From Salinivirgaceae bacterium (GTDB taxonomy: Bacteria > Bacteroidota > Bacteroidia > Bacteroidales > SZUA-534), in assembly GCA_016342715.1 (NCBI GenBank), contig JAEINW010000005.1, forward strand, positions 1 to 60,497: a DNA stretch of 60,497 nucleotides. The letters are read 5' to 3'. Positions 41,002 to 51,547 of the stretch are shown here, piece by piece (position 1 is the first letter of the stretch; each line of letters begins with the position of its first letter). A program made the translations under genes and the position numbers. The notes under the pieces were generated by a model. That model had not been told where the DNA came from, ran no database searches, and was given only the letters and a program-made list of their open reading frames with translations.

Positions 41002-42360
41002 CTAGCTTGTTTCTTTAATCATTAAATCAAAGCCTTTTCTCAATGTCTCTTGAACCGGAATTTTTGAAGTACACACAAATTCGCAAAGTGCGAAATCGTC
41101 CTCGCCTACTTCGTAAATTCCCAATGCTTCCATTTGGTCAATGTCTTCAATCATTACCGATTTTAACAAGTGAACCGGGAGTATATCCATAGGTAATACT
41201 TTATCATATTCCTCAGTGAAAACAAATGGACGTTTCCCTCCGTGAAGGTTTGCGTTCATTTTGAATTCTTTTCCTGGCATGAGCCATGAGAAAAATGATC
41301 GTGAAACACTGAATTTTTTAAGTCCCGGTAAAATCCATCCTAAAAATTCATAATCATCACCTTCAGGAATAACGCTTACCTGATTGTGATAAAAGCCTAA
41401 GAAACCATCACTTACAATTTGGATTCCGCTAAGCACATTACCACTTATGTAGCGCAAGTTTTCAGAAGAATTTATATTGTCTCTCAACATATACTCAATG
41501 CTCACCCCAACTTTTGCTTTGTAATATTGGGGTTTTTTAATCTCTGATCCCGTTAAAGCAATAATTTTCGAGGCATCAAAAATACCATGATTGAATAGTC
41601 GTCCAATAATTAAAATATCCTGAGGATTAATGTGCCAAACAATTTCTCCTTTGTTTATTGGATCGATGTGATGAATTTGAATGCCTACATTTCCTGCCGG
41701 ATGTGGGCCGGTAATTGTATTTAACTCAACGCCCTTAATGGCTGAAAAAACTTTGTTGGTTCGATAGGCTCCATTAACTGTTAAGTGAATAGGTCCTTCG
41801 GTCAATTTCTTCAAAGCATCAATCCCTGTTTGAAAATCTTTTTCCTGTCCATTTAAAATGAAGTCGTAATCGGGAGCCAGTGGTGAGCTATCAAAAGCTG
41901 AAACAAAAATAGCCTTTGGCATATCTTCTGGATTTGCAATTACATCGTAGGGACGTTGGCGAATAAATGGCCAAATACCCGATTCGAGTAATAGTTCAAT
42001 TACTTTTTCACGCGATAATTCATTTAAATTACCCGTTTCAAACTTTAGGTATTGCTGATTTGCTTCAGGTTCAATAACAAACTCTAAAATTTTCCGGCGC
42101 TCACCTCTAATAATACTTTTTAATGTACCACTCACAGGTGACGAAAGCTTAATCGAAGGTTTATTCTTATTGAAAAAAATTGCCTCACCGGCTTTTACTT
42201 TATCTCCTTCTTTAAAAAGAGATTTTGGCGTAAACGACGGAAAATCCGTTGGTCGGAGTGCAAATAAACTGCCTTCGTACTGGCTTTTGTTTAAAAACTT
42301 TTCGGCTTTCCCCTTTATAGGAATGTTTAGCCCCTTTCTAATTTTTATTTTATGCGGCAT
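41002..42360 (-). CDS. nqrA: Na+-NQR subunit A
   Basis: IRKGLNIPIKGKAE start; order NqrA-F. Confidence 0.96.
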   Translation of the reverse strand: MPHKIKIRKGLNIPIKGKAEKFLNKSQYEGSLFALRPTDFPSFTPKSLFKEGDKVKAGEAIFFNKNKPSIKLSSPVSGTLKSIIRGERRKILEFVIEPEANQQYLKFETGNLNELSREKVIELLLESGIWPFIRQRPYDVIANPEDMPKAIFVSAFDSSPLAPDYDFILNGQEKDFQTGIDALKKLTEGPIHLTVNGAYRTNKVFSAIKGVELNTITGPHPAGNVGIQIHHIDPINKGEIVWHINPQDILIIGRLFNHGIFDASKIIALTGSEIKKPQYYKAKVGVSIEYMLRDNINSSENLRYISGNVLSGIQIVSDGFLGFYHNQVSVIPEGDDYEFLGWILPGLKKFSVSRSFFSWLMPGKEFKMNANLHGGKRPFVFTEEYDKVLPMDILPVHLLKSVMIEDIDQMEALGIYEVGEDDFALCEFVCTSKIPVQETLRKGFDLMIKETS

Positions 42361-42705
42361 ATTGCGATTATATGTTTAATAAAATCGATACAAAGATAAT
42401 TAATTTACTAGTTTATGAAATGGTAAAAGGTGGTCATAAGTCAATATTTGTATATGACATGTGTCAAGTTTTGTGTTGTTATGATTGCTTGAAGTGTTTG
42501 TTTGAATGTTCATTTACTTGTAAATTATTGATAATTATTTAGCTATGTAATTTGTATATGTTCAAGTGTTATTTTTGTCATCAATATTAATGTACAATAG
42601 CAAGTGCTATATTGTTTATTCAAATGTTGTAAAAATCGTTTTAAGCGAATTCAAAACTAAAAGCGGAATCTTGAATTCCACAATGTGGGTTCATATTATT
42701 ACTCT

Positions 42706-42824
42706 CCCGAGATTCTCGGGATCGTGAGAATAGTTCGCTTTGCTCATGATAAAAGTTCCACGCAGCTTGCTGCGAGAAAATAAAAGTTCTACTATTTTGA
42801 TACCTCGTCTGCTTGCAGCGAGGT
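42706..42824. repeat. Cluster of three intergenic hairpins (REP-like)
   Basis: CCCGAGATTCTCGGG (42706-42720), CGCAGCTTGCTGCG (42761-42774), ACCTCGTCTGCTTGCAGCGAGGT (42802-42824). Confidence 0.65.
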
Positions 42825-42868
42825 AGTTCTTTTTTTTCATTCTGAATTAAAAATATATTACTTATCAT

Positions 42869-44233
42869 TTGAAGATGGTTTTATATATTGCACAATATTT
42901 GTTAATTAAAATCGATAAAAAACTATTACAAATGACCGGGGTAAAATACAAATTATTGATGATTCTTTTAAGTTGTTTTATATTTCAATTTAACCAGTAT
43001 TTATATAGTCAAGGAGTTGATGTAAATTCGAAATATGAAACAAGTATATCAACAACTCATATAAAAACATTGCGTGCATATGTTCAAGGTAATGAGTTAT
43101 CTTATCCTGCCATTGAATTAAATAGCAAGCAAAAAATTCAAATTGAATTCGATGATCTGTCACTTGATTCAAAGGATTACTATTACCAAATAATCCATTG
43201 CAATAACGATTGGACCAGCTCTGAACTTTTTTCCGATGAGTTTATGGATGGATTTAATGAAAATAGTGTAAATAATTATGAATTCTCAATAAATACAACA
43301 GTTCCTTATATTCATTATAATGTTGTTTTACCCAATAATGATGTTGAATTTCTTGTATCGGGGAATTACGTATTTAGAGTAATTGAAGGAGAAAATCGCG
43401 ACAGCACAATTCTTACTGCTCGATTTTCAATATATGAACCCATAGTTAATATTCAAACTGAAATAATTCGTCCTTTAGGAAGTGAATTTCAGAACACTGG
43501 GCAAGAAATTAGGCTAAAAATAAACCATGCTGAACTTTCAATTAGTCATCCCTTTAATGACGTAAAAGTTTACATTTCTCAAAATAATCGACCTGATAGA
43601 GTTTTGAAAGACATTAAACCAGTTTTTGTACAAAACGATGAATTGGTTTATAATTTTTCAGGTGAAAATACTTTTTTGTCGGGGAATGAATTTAGAATTA
43701 TTGACTTTAATAACCAGCATAAATTGGGTTTAAATATTAACGATGTGCAATTTTACGATTCAATTTATCATGTGCAAGTTCGCTTAGATGAAAGGAGAAG
43801 CTCAAAACGCTATTTGTTTTTTGAGGATATGAATGGCAAATACATTATAAATGTTGAAGATGGCTATGACCCACAAATTTTTGGCGACTACGCTAATGTT
43901 TATTTTTCAGTTCCAATGGAGGAGCCTTTTTTTGACGGAGCTGTATACATTTATGGAGCACTAAATAATTGGAAATGTAATTATGACAGCAGAATGGAGT
44001 ATAATTTTGATAAAAAAATGTATGAAGGTAAACTGCTTTTAAAACAAGGATACTATAATTACACCTATGCTTTTGTTAATAATTATGACTTTACTATTGA
44101 TGAAAGTGTTCTTGAAGGAAGCCATTATCAAACCGAAAACGATTATGTTATTTATGTGTACCATCGTGATTTTGCTCAAAAGTTTGATCGTTTGGTTGGA
44201 TACAAAGTAGTAAATTCCCTGCATGCTGAATAA
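42869..44233 (+). CDS. DUF5103 / T9SS plug-protein-domain family protein
   Basis: Signal peptide; IKTLRAYVQGNELSYPAIELNSKQKIQIEFDDL..YYYQIIHCNNDWTSSELF family pattern. Confidence 0.8.
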   Translation: MKMVLYIAQYLLIKIDKKLLQMTGVKYKLLMILLSCFIFQFNQYLYSQGVDVNSKYETSISTTHIKTLRAYVQGNELSYPAIELNSKQKIQIEFDDLSLDSKDYYYQIIHCNNDWTSSELFSDEFMDGFNENSVNNYEFSINTTVPYIHYNVVLPNNDVEFLVSGNYVFRVIEGENRDSTILTARFSIYEPIVNIQTEIIRPLGSEFQNTGQEIRLKINHAELSISHPFNDVKVYISQNNRPDRVLKDIKPVFVQNDELVYNFSGENTFLSGNEFRIIDFNNQHKLGLNINDVQFYDSIYHVQVRLDERRSSKRYLFFEDMNGKYIINVEDGYDPQIFGDYANVYFSVPMEEPFFDGAVYIYGALNNWKCNYDSRMEYNFDKKMYEGKLLLKQGYYNYTYAFVNNYDFTIDESVLEGSHYQTENDYVIYVYHRDFAQKFDRLVGYKVVNSLHAE

Positions 44234-44276
44234 TTCCTTTTTGTTTCAATTAGTATTTATACCTTTGTAGCTCTTG

Positions 44277-44470
44277 GTGGAATTCCTTTTTATATGGGAA
44301 TCCTTAATATGGGAATCCGGTTAAAATCCGGAGCTGTACCCGCAGCTGTAAGCCTTTAAATGCTTATTATTAAAGCCACTTTCTAAATAATTAGGAGGGA
44401 AGGTAAAATAAGTAAGGTGAGCCAGAAGACCTGCCATAAAACTTAATTATTACAAACTTCGGGATAAAGT
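44277..44470 (+). promoter_or_regulatory. Cobalamin riboswitch
   Basis: GGGAATCCGGTTAAAATCCGGAGCTGTACCCGCAGCTGTAAGCC...GCCACT...GGGAAGGT...AGTAAGGTGAGCCAGAAGACCTGCC; TACCTTTG -7-like box at 44260-44267. Confidence 0.95.
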
Positions 44471-44520
44471 TTGGGAAGACATTCCTTTCCTTTTTACCGC
44501 CAAATCAGAACAAAAAAATT

Positions 44521-45387
44521 GTGATTATGACACAAAAACTTAAAATTGACTTGAGTAGAGTTTTGTTTTTCTTGATTTTGCCCGCATTGTTTTTTACTTC
44601 GTGCAAGAATATAAAAACAGAATCAAAAACAGAATTTTCAGGCTTGCGAATAATTTCATTAGCTCCATCAATTACTAAAGAATTAATTTATTTGGGTGTT
44701 GAGGAAAATATTGTTGGGGCTACTAATTATTGCGATATTTCAAAAGACTCACCAGATCTTGTAGTAGGATCGGCCATTGATATTAATATTGAGAAAATAC
44801 TTTTATTAAAACCCGATGTGGTGTTTGCAAGTACTTTAACCAAACCATCAAATATTGAGACCTTAAAGGAAAATGGCTTGCAGGTTTATCAATTGGGCAA
44901 AATGAGTTCCTTTAAAAATATTTGTGATGAATTTTTGGCCATTGGGAAGTTGGTTGAAAAGGAGAAAGTAGCCATATCGATAATTAAAAAAGCGAATCAA
45001 ACCATTGATAGTTTAAAATTAAGTATTCAGCACAGAGATAAACAATCGGTATTCTTTCAGATTGGTGCAAAGCCTTTATTTGCAGTAATTCCTAACACTT
45101 ATATGGAAGATTTGATTATTTATGCCAATTGTGAAAATATTTTATTTGATTTGGAACATGGAACTGTAACTCGTGAAAGTGTTTTGAAAAGAAATCCGGA
45201 TGTTATTTTTGTTGCAACTATGGGAATTGTTGGTGAAGAAGAAAAGAATATTTGGGAAAGCTATGGTGATATTAATGCTGCTAGAAATAACAAGGTATTT
45301 ATTATCGATTCTAATACTGCTTGCACTCCATCGGTTATTGCATTTACCGAAACATTAACCCAAATGGTTCATTATATTTATAATTAA
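44521..45387 (+). CDS. btuF: Cobalamin ABC transporter substrate-binding lipoprotein
   Basis: LRIISLAPSITKELIYLGVEENIVGATNYC; downstream of cobalamin riboswitch. Confidence 0.9.
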   Translation: MIMTQKLKIDLSRVLFFLILPALFFTSCKNIKTESKTEFSGLRIISLAPSITKELIYLGVEENIVGATNYCDISKDSPDLVVGSAIDINIEKILLLKPDVVFASTLTKPSNIETLKENGLQVYQLGKMSSFKNICDEFLAIGKLVEKEKVAISIIKKANQTIDSLKLSIQHRDKQSVFFQIGAKPLFAVIPNTYMEDLIIYANCENILFDLEHGTVTRESVLKRNPDVIFVATMGIVGEEEKNIWESYGDINAARNNKVFIIDSNTACTPSVIAFTETLTQMVHYIYN

Positions 45388-45548
45388 AGGAGAATAATTG
45401 AATATTAAAAACAGATGAAACCTTCATGCACCATTTGTTTATAAAAGGAGATAAATTAATCATGGAGTTGCACGAATTTGAAATAGGAAAGTAAAATTTT
45501 GTATTATTATTTTTTTGAAAAACAAACATATAACTAATTTGCATTTTA

Positions 45549-46550
45549 GTGAAAGGAAAATATTTTAAATGGGTTTATTACATTATAATACTTTTTGTAT
45601 TATTAATTCTTAGTGCCTGGATATCGGTGTCGTTTGGCGAAATTGATTTTTCGCTTATTGAATTGTTTCAAATTATGAAAAGCAAAACTGGCATTGAATA
45701 CACCATTTTAAACAATATTCGAATTCCCAGAATTCTTTTGGGACTAGCCGTAGGGGGAGCTTTAAGCCTTTCGGGAGTTATTTTGCAAGGGATTTACCGA
45801 AATCCTTTGGTAGAGCCTTATACTATGGGGATATCAGGTGGAGCAGCTTTGGGAGTTGCATTGGCAATTGTTTTTCAATTGTCATCGGTTTTCGGAAGCT
45901 TTTTTTTACCTGTTTCAGGTTTTATTGGTGCAGCCATTACCATTTTTCTGGTTTACTTTTTATCCATACGGAACAATCATTTAAACATTAATAAAATGCT
46001 ATTGATTGGTGTTATGGTAAGTTTTATTGCATCATCGGCAGTAATGTTTTTAATGTCAACTACTAGCACCGAGAATGTGCATAGTATTGTATTTTGGATA
46101 ATGGGATCGCTCGACACAAGCAATCAATTTTTAATTCGAATTGTCACCATATCATCTATATCAGGTTTAGTATTGACATATTTATTTGCTAATCAATTAA
46201 ACGCATTGCGTTTGGGTGAATCAAAGGCTAAACATTTAGGTGTAAATACTAATTTAACCATTCGGGTTTTATTTATTGTGGCATCGTTGCTTACAGGTAT
46301 TAGTGTTTCGGTTGTTGGTGTTATTGGCTTTGTGGGTTTAATAGTGCCTCATATGCTACGAATGGTTTTTGGTACCGACTATAGAATATTGCTAATTACA
46401 TCGTTCTTGGGAGGGGGAATCTTCATCATTTTATGCGATTTGGTCTCACGAACAATTATTTCGCCCAACGAATTGCCAATTGGTGTAATAACAGGAATGA
46501 TAGGTGGAGTAATCTTTATTTTTGCGCTTAGTAAATCAAAAATTAATTAA
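45549..46550 (+). CDS. btuC: FecCD/BtuC-family ABC permease
   Basis: IRIPRILLGLAVGGALSLSGVILQGIYRNPLVEPYTMGISGGAALG. Confidence 0.92.
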   Translation: MKGKYFKWVYYIIILFVLLILSAWISVSFGEIDFSLIELFQIMKSKTGIEYTILNNIRIPRILLGLAVGGALSLSGVILQGIYRNPLVEPYTMGISGGAALGVALAIVFQLSSVFGSFFLPVSGFIGAAITIFLVYFLSIRNNHLNINKMLLIGVMVSFIASSAVMFLMSTTSTENVHSIVFWIMGSLDTSNQFLIRIVTISSISGLVLTYLFANQLNALRLGESKAKHLGVNTNLTIRVLFIVASLLTGISVSVVGVIGFVGLIVPHMLRMVFGTDYRILLITSFLGGGIFIILCDLVSRTIISPNELPIGVITGMIGGVIFIFALSKSKIN

Positions 46551-46561
46551 AGAAAATTGAA

Positions 46562-47359
46562 ATGTTAGTTGTATCTGATTTAAGAAGTGGTTATGCCAAT
46601 AAATTTCATTTAAAAGAGATATCGCTTAAAGTGGATAAGGGTTCTCTTACAGGAATTGTGGGACCCAATGGATCGGGGAAAACAACTTTGTTCATGACTC
46701 TTACTGGCGAATTGGGTATCCAAAATGGAAAAGTGATAATCGATGGCAAAGATATTTCAGCTTTATCACCCAGAGAAAAAGCACATAAAATTGCTATTGT
46801 AACTCAAAATACTGAGGTTTTTGATATTTCGGTTGAGGATTATGTATTGATGGGAAGGCTACCCTATAAAAAACCATTTCAGCTTTTTGAAAAAGCCAAA
46901 GATTTTGCTTTGGCCAACAAATTCATGAAGCTTACCGGAGTTTTTGAGTACAAAAAAAAGCTAATGACAGAACTAAGTGGAGGCGAACAACAATTGGCTG
47001 CCATTGCTCGTGCCCTTTGTCAGGAACCTGAGTTGTTATTGCTTGATGAACCCACATCTCACCTTGATATTGCTCATCAACTGAGTGTGTTAAATTTAAT
47101 TCAAAAGCTAAATGCCGATTTGGGACTTACCGTATTAATGATTATTCACGATTTAAATTTGGCTAGTGAATATTGCGATCACATTGCAATGATGCATAAA
47201 GGATCTATCCATACCAAAGGTATACCAGAAGATGTTTTGAATTACAAAAACATTGAGTTTGTTTATGATACGGTTGTAATTACACAAACTAACCCATTGT
47301 CGAAAAAGCCAGCAATTTTTTTAGTTTCTGATAAGGTTTTAGCACAGAATAAAAAGTAG
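46562..47359 (+). CDS. btuD: ABC transporter ATP-binding protein (BtuD-type)
   Basis: GPNGSGKTT, LSGGEQQLAAIARAL, LLLLDEPTSHLD. Confidence 0.92.
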   Translation: MLVVSDLRSGYANKFHLKEISLKVDKGSLTGIVGPNGSGKTTLFMTLTGELGIQNGKVIIDGKDISALSPREKAHKIAIVTQNTEVFDISVEDYVLMGRLPYKKPFQLFEKAKDFALANKFMKLTGVFEYKKKLMTELSGGEQQLAAIARALCQEPELLLLDEPTSHLDIAHQLSVLNLIQKLNADLGLTVLMIIHDLNLASEYCDHIAMMHKGSIHTKGIPEDVLNYKNIEFVYDTVVITQTNPLSKKPAIFLVSDKVLAQNKK

Positions 47360-47595
47360 GAAATACAATTTATAATAAAAATAGTTATCTGTAAAATATG
47401 GATTATATTGAAAAGTTGTGGAGCAAGCTAAAAATTTTGAAAAGGTCAGTCATAAATGATATAGTTTAGAATTTAAACAACCTCGCTGCGAGCATCGGGG
47501 AAAAAGACACCCTCTGTTATTTCAAATATCCATTTGATGCTTTTTATTATCATTTGTTTCGATTTTGCAATGTATATAGTTTGGTAACTTTAAAA

Positions 47596-47645
47596 GCGAA
47601 GCAGGCGCTTCGCTATCCAGAGGAACTCACAGCGCCTGCTGTGAG
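47596..47645. repeat. Paired inverted REP-like hairpins with complementary loops
   Basis: GCGAAGC-AGGC-GCTTCGC (47596-47613) and CTCACAGC-GCCT-GCTGTGAG (47626-47645). Confidence 0.7.
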
Positions 47646-47674
47646 AATAAATTCCAATATTTTGTAGCTCTCAA

Positions 47675-47709
47675 CTCCCTCCCTAATTTTAGGGAGGGCT
47701 GGGGAGGGT
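47675..47709. repeat. CTCCCTCCCTAATTTTAGGGAGGGCTGGGGAGGG intergenic repeat
   Basis: Palindromic CCCTCCCTAATTTTAGGGAGGG; widespread Bacteroidetes-type intergenic sequence. Confidence 0.6.
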
Positions 47710-48048
47710 AAAAAAATACTTTAATTAATTTTTAAAGAAGCAAAGTAGATTTAATTCAAATGATTATTTATCTGTAATGGCTGAAAGCCATAAATAATAT
47801 AGCTTAGGGCAACGCCCTAAGTTATTTGTAGTTAATAACAAGCGATGCAAGCATAAAATCTATTTTTATGAAATTATCTACATGCATCGCAACAATTTAA
47901 TATTAAATATTTAGGTGATGTTTTTATTTAAACCCACAACTTTTCAAATTGATCCTAAAATATTGGTATTTAGAGCATGTTGCTATTTTAAATAATTATT
48001 TAGTAAAGTAAATAATGCTATAAAAAAAGTAGTACATTTGTCAAGAAT

Positions 48049-48250
48049 TTGGTGTTCCGCTTTCGATTTATCGAAATGGAATGAAAAGGGAATCCGGTTA
48101 AAATCCGGAGCTGTACCCGCAGCTGTAAGCCTTAACAACTTAATTGTTGAGCTTTCTTAATCCTCGCCACTGACCCGAGTAATCGGGACGGGAAGGCTAA
48201 AGAAAGTAAGGTGAGCCAGAAGACCTGCCAGATATAATTTGTTCGGGAAC
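48049..48250 (+). promoter_or_regulatory. Second cobalamin riboswitch
   Basis: Same core as the first (GGGAATCCGGTTAAAATCCGGAGCTGTACCCGCAGCTGTAAGCCTT...AGTAAGGTGAGCCAGAAGACCTGCCA); TACATTTG box at 48033-48040. Confidence 0.95.
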
Positions 48251-48264
48251 AAACATTATGGAAA

Positions 48265-50244
48265 ATGCTAGGAATTTTATATTCAATTAGAGAAAAAAGG
48301 AAGCTTATTGGCTTGCTGGTATTGGTATTTTTGAGCTGGTCAAATTTGATACTGGCAGATAATATACCTGATACTGTGCATATTGATGAAATTGTAATAT
48401 CATCGGAAAATATTAACCGTTTTCAAACCGGAGCTAAAATAGTAGAGATTGATGCTAAGCAGCTGGAGCTTTTGCAGGATGGGAATTTGGAACAGCTTTT
48501 GAGCAGAACTACACCAATCGCATTCAAAACAATGTCAGGTTCACTTTCAACTATTCGAGTTCGTGGTACCTCTCCCAATCATACAAGTGTAAATTTTGGA
48601 GGATTAAATATTAACTCCCTTACACTTGGTCATAGCAATGTGAGTAATATTCCCATGTATTTATTCGATAAAATTGGCTTGCAATACGGAAGTAGCAGTG
48701 CAGTAAATGGTTCGGGAAGTATTGGTGGCGCAGTTCATTTGGGATTAACTAATTATTGGGTTGATGGTTTTAAGGCCGAGGTTCGATCTGCTTTCGGTTC
48801 AACAGGCGAACAATTATATGGAACAAAATTGTTTTTTGGAAATGGGAAATGGGAAACAGTAACCAGAGCCTACTATTATTACAATAAGAATGAGTTCTCA
48901 TTTTTAAATTCGAGCACAGGTAACGTCGAAAATGGGAAAAAAATATTTGAAGATGTTCAGAAAAGTGCAAACATTGAGAATAAAGGATTGCTTCAAGAAT
49001 TCAATTACAAATTTGCTAAAAATGAAACTTTTAAATTGATGGCGTGGGTTGAGGATGATTGGCATTTAATTCAGCAAAACATGGCAACCAATTGGGATAA
49101 TCCGGACATGAGGGAGTCTTTGAAAGATGATAATATTCGATTATGGTCTACCTATAATAATCGCAAACACCTTTTCAAGTACCATATAGGTGCTGGATAT
49201 GTATTTGATAATTCTGTTTACAACAATACGAATGAAAAAATTAAAACTCAACGTGCTGTAGGTGATGCATATGTAGAACATGATATTAAGCCATATTTGA
49301 GTTATAAAATTGGATTAAAAGCTACAAAGGTTAAAACGGATGTATATTCTTATAATGGGAGTTTAGACGAAGAGAGGTTGGATATGTTTCTTCAGTTTAG
49401 ATATAAATTGTTTAATAAATTAGAATCAACCTTTAATTTAAGACAAGGGTTTGTTAGTGATTATTCGGTTCCATTTACGCCAACCCTTGGACTTTCATAT
49501 ATCCTAACATCAAAGGAGAAAATTCATATAAAAGTTACTGGAAATATTGCAAAAAATTATCGGGTTCCAACTTTTAACGATCGCTTTTGGGGGACTCAGG
49601 GCAATCCCGATTTATTTCCGGAAGATGGAATGAATTATGAATTGGGTTCGAAAATGAGTTTTTGGGATAGTAAAATATCTGGAAATCTTAGCTTGAGTAC
49701 TTTTTACATTGATGTAGAGAATTGGTTATTATGGGTTCCTGGAACAAATGATTGGTATCCAGAAAATGCACAACGAGTAATAAGTAAAGGTTTTGAATGG
49801 CAGGGTAGTATCAAAAATGATGTGGGATGGGGTAGTGTTAATTCTGGATTTGTGTATGCTTACACTTCCACACAAAGGATTAAACCCAAAAACTTTATTG
49901 ACAAGGAAAATGATCCAAGCTCAAATGCTTTTGGTCGGCAATTAGAATATGTGCCTTTGCATAGTTGTAAAATATATTCAAGCCTTGATTTTAAAAAATG
50001 GAGCGCAGGGTTCGATGGGCAAATGGTGCCTTGGCAGTACACTAATAAGGAGGAGGACGATATTCTTGATGGATATTTTATGCTGAACTTTAATATTCAA
50101 AGAGAAATAGAAATAGATAGCAAACATAAATTACAAATTAGGGCACTTATTAATAACATTCTTAACGTCAATTATCAATCAAGTTATGGTTATGCCATGC
50201 CACGCTTAAATTTTAAATTAAGTATAACATATAATTTTAACTAA
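48265..50244 (+). CDS. btuB: TonB-dependent cobalamin receptor
   Basis: Plug domain (TIRVRGTSPNHTSVNFGGLNINS...GSGSIGGAVHL), C-terminal beta-barrel; cobalamin-riboswitch leader. Confidence 0.92.
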   Translation: MLGILYSIREKRKLIGLLVLVFLSWSNLILADNIPDTVHIDEIVISSENINRFQTGAKIVEIDAKQLELLQDGNLEQLLSRTTPIAFKTMSGSLSTIRVRGTSPNHTSVNFGGLNINSLTLGHSNVSNIPMYLFDKIGLQYGSSSAVNGSGSIGGAVHLGLTNYWVDGFKAEVRSAFGSTGEQLYGTKLFFGNGKWETVTRAYYYYNKNEFSFLNSSTGNVENGKKIFEDVQKSANIENKGLLQEFNYKFAKNETFKLMAWVEDDWHLIQQNMATNWDNPDMRESLKDDNIRLWSTYNNRKHLFKYHIGAGYVFDNSVYNNTNEKIKTQRAVGDAYVEHDIKPYLSYKIGLKATKVKTDVYSYNGSLDEERLDMFLQFRYKLFNKLESTFNLRQGFVSDYSVPFTPTLGLSYILTSKEKIHIKVTGNIAKNYRVPTFNDRFWGTQGNPDLFPEDGMNYELGSKMSFWDSKISGNLSLSTFYIDVENWLLWVPGTNDWYPENAQRVISKGFEWQGSIKNDVGWGSVNSGFVYAYTSTQRIKPKNFIDKENDPSSNAFGRQLEYVPLHSCKIYSSLDFKKWSAGFDGQMVPWQYTNKEEDDILDGYFMLNFNIQREIEIDSKHKLQIRALINNILNVNYQSSYGYAMPRLNFKLSITYNFN

Positions 50245-50263
50245 ATATTAATATAACTCAATT

Positions 50264-51358
50264 ATGAAAACAAGATTATTACTTGCTGCTATTTTAGTTG
50301 CTGTTTTTTCTGTATTTGTATCATGTACAAAAGATGATGATAATACGAACCCCGTTGTTGAAAATGCTATAAAAGGCAAATACATTATTAATTATGGTAA
50401 TTATACAGGAACAAAATCGAGCATAAGCCTTTTTGATACAGAAAAGGATGAAATGATTAATAATTATTATTCGACAATTAATGATATTGATCCAGTATCG
50501 AACTATCAATATGCATATAGTTATGAGGGGAAAGTATATTTCATGGGGAATAATGTTGATAAAATAACATATGTAGATAATCAAACTTTTGTACAAACAG
50601 AAAATGGTATTAGTAATGAAATAGTAAAGCCAAGGTGTTGTGTAGCAAATGGTAATACTTTGTATGTTTCTTGTTGGGGTGGCGATGTTTGGGTAGATAA
50701 TACAGTTTCCTATATTGCAAAAGTTGATTTGACTACAATGGCTGTATCGAAAATAGCTCTTCCTGGTGGACCTGAAGGTTTAGTAATAGCAAATGGGAAA
50801 TTATATGCAGCATTAAATTACATAGACAAAGTAGCATCGATAAATCTTGAAAATGATGAAGTTTCTTTAATTGATATGCCTACAATGTCTACTTATTTTA
50901 TTAAAGATAAAGATGATAATTTATATGTTTCAATAGTAGGTTATTATGGTGAAGTTTCTGATTCTTTAGGTTTAGGATATATAAATACAACTACAGATAA
51001 ACTAGAAAATGTTTATCCACTTTCAGGAATAAGCTCAAGCTATGGTAGTCAAATTGCTGCAAACAGCGATTTAACAAAACTATATGCTGTTGCGGCAAGT
51101 TATAATGCAATCTGGGAACTTGTTGGTTCAGTGGCAGAATTTGATATGAATACTAAATCTTTTGCTTCTGAGATGTTTGTTGAAGGAATTGTTGGAATAA
51201 ATGGAGTTTCTGTTGATGCTGAGACGAATAATGTTATGGTATTAAAAACAGCAGGAGCTGATGCTAACGGAAGTGTATCCTCGTATAAAAAAGATGGAAC
51301 TTTTATAAAAGAATATACAGTAGGAATTGCTCCAGGTATGTTATTAACTGTTGAGTAA
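50264..51358 (+). CDS. YncE/DUF5074-like beta-propeller lipoprotein, BtuG-like candidate
   Basis: Lipobox SVFVSCTK; repeated propeller-like blades; immediately follows btuB. Confidence 0.75.
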   Translation: MKTRLLLAAILVAVFSVFVSCTKDDDNTNPVVENAIKGKYIINYGNYTGTKSSISLFDTEKDEMINNYYSTINDIDPVSNYQYAYSYEGKVYFMGNNVDKITYVDNQTFVQTENGISNEIVKPRCCVANGNTLYVSCWGGDVWVDNTVSYIAKVDLTTMAVSKIALPGGPEGLVIANGKLYAALNYIDKVASINLENDEVSLIDMPTMSTYFIKDKDDNLYVSIVGYYGEVSDSLGLGYINTTTDKLENVYPLSGISSSYGSQIAANSDLTKLYAVAASYNAIWELVGSVAEFDMNTKSFASEMFVEGIVGINGVSVDAETNNVMVLKTAGADANGSVSSYKKDGTFIKEYTVGIAPGMLLTVE

Positions 51359-51487
51359 GTCAATTGTTAGAATAAAAATTAATTGCAAACTATTTATAAT
51401 TCTTATTGGTGCATTGATTGATTTTGCCTCAATAAAAAATCAGGTTTGGTGACTGTTGAAATTAGATATCAAACTGATGTTTTACAT

Positions 51488-51517
51488 ACAACCCCATTTT
51501 GTTTTTAATGGGGTTGT
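51488..51517 (+). terminator. Hairpin after BtuG-like gene
   Basis: ACAACCCCATT-ttgttttt-AATGGGGTTGT. Confidence 0.55.
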
Positions 51518-51547
51518 TCCTTATTTTAAATTTGTAAAGAATAAGCC

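Noticed and set aside
42641-42868. 75-aa minus-strand ORF
   Set aside because: Translation runs through three intergenic hairpins; no protein-like character.
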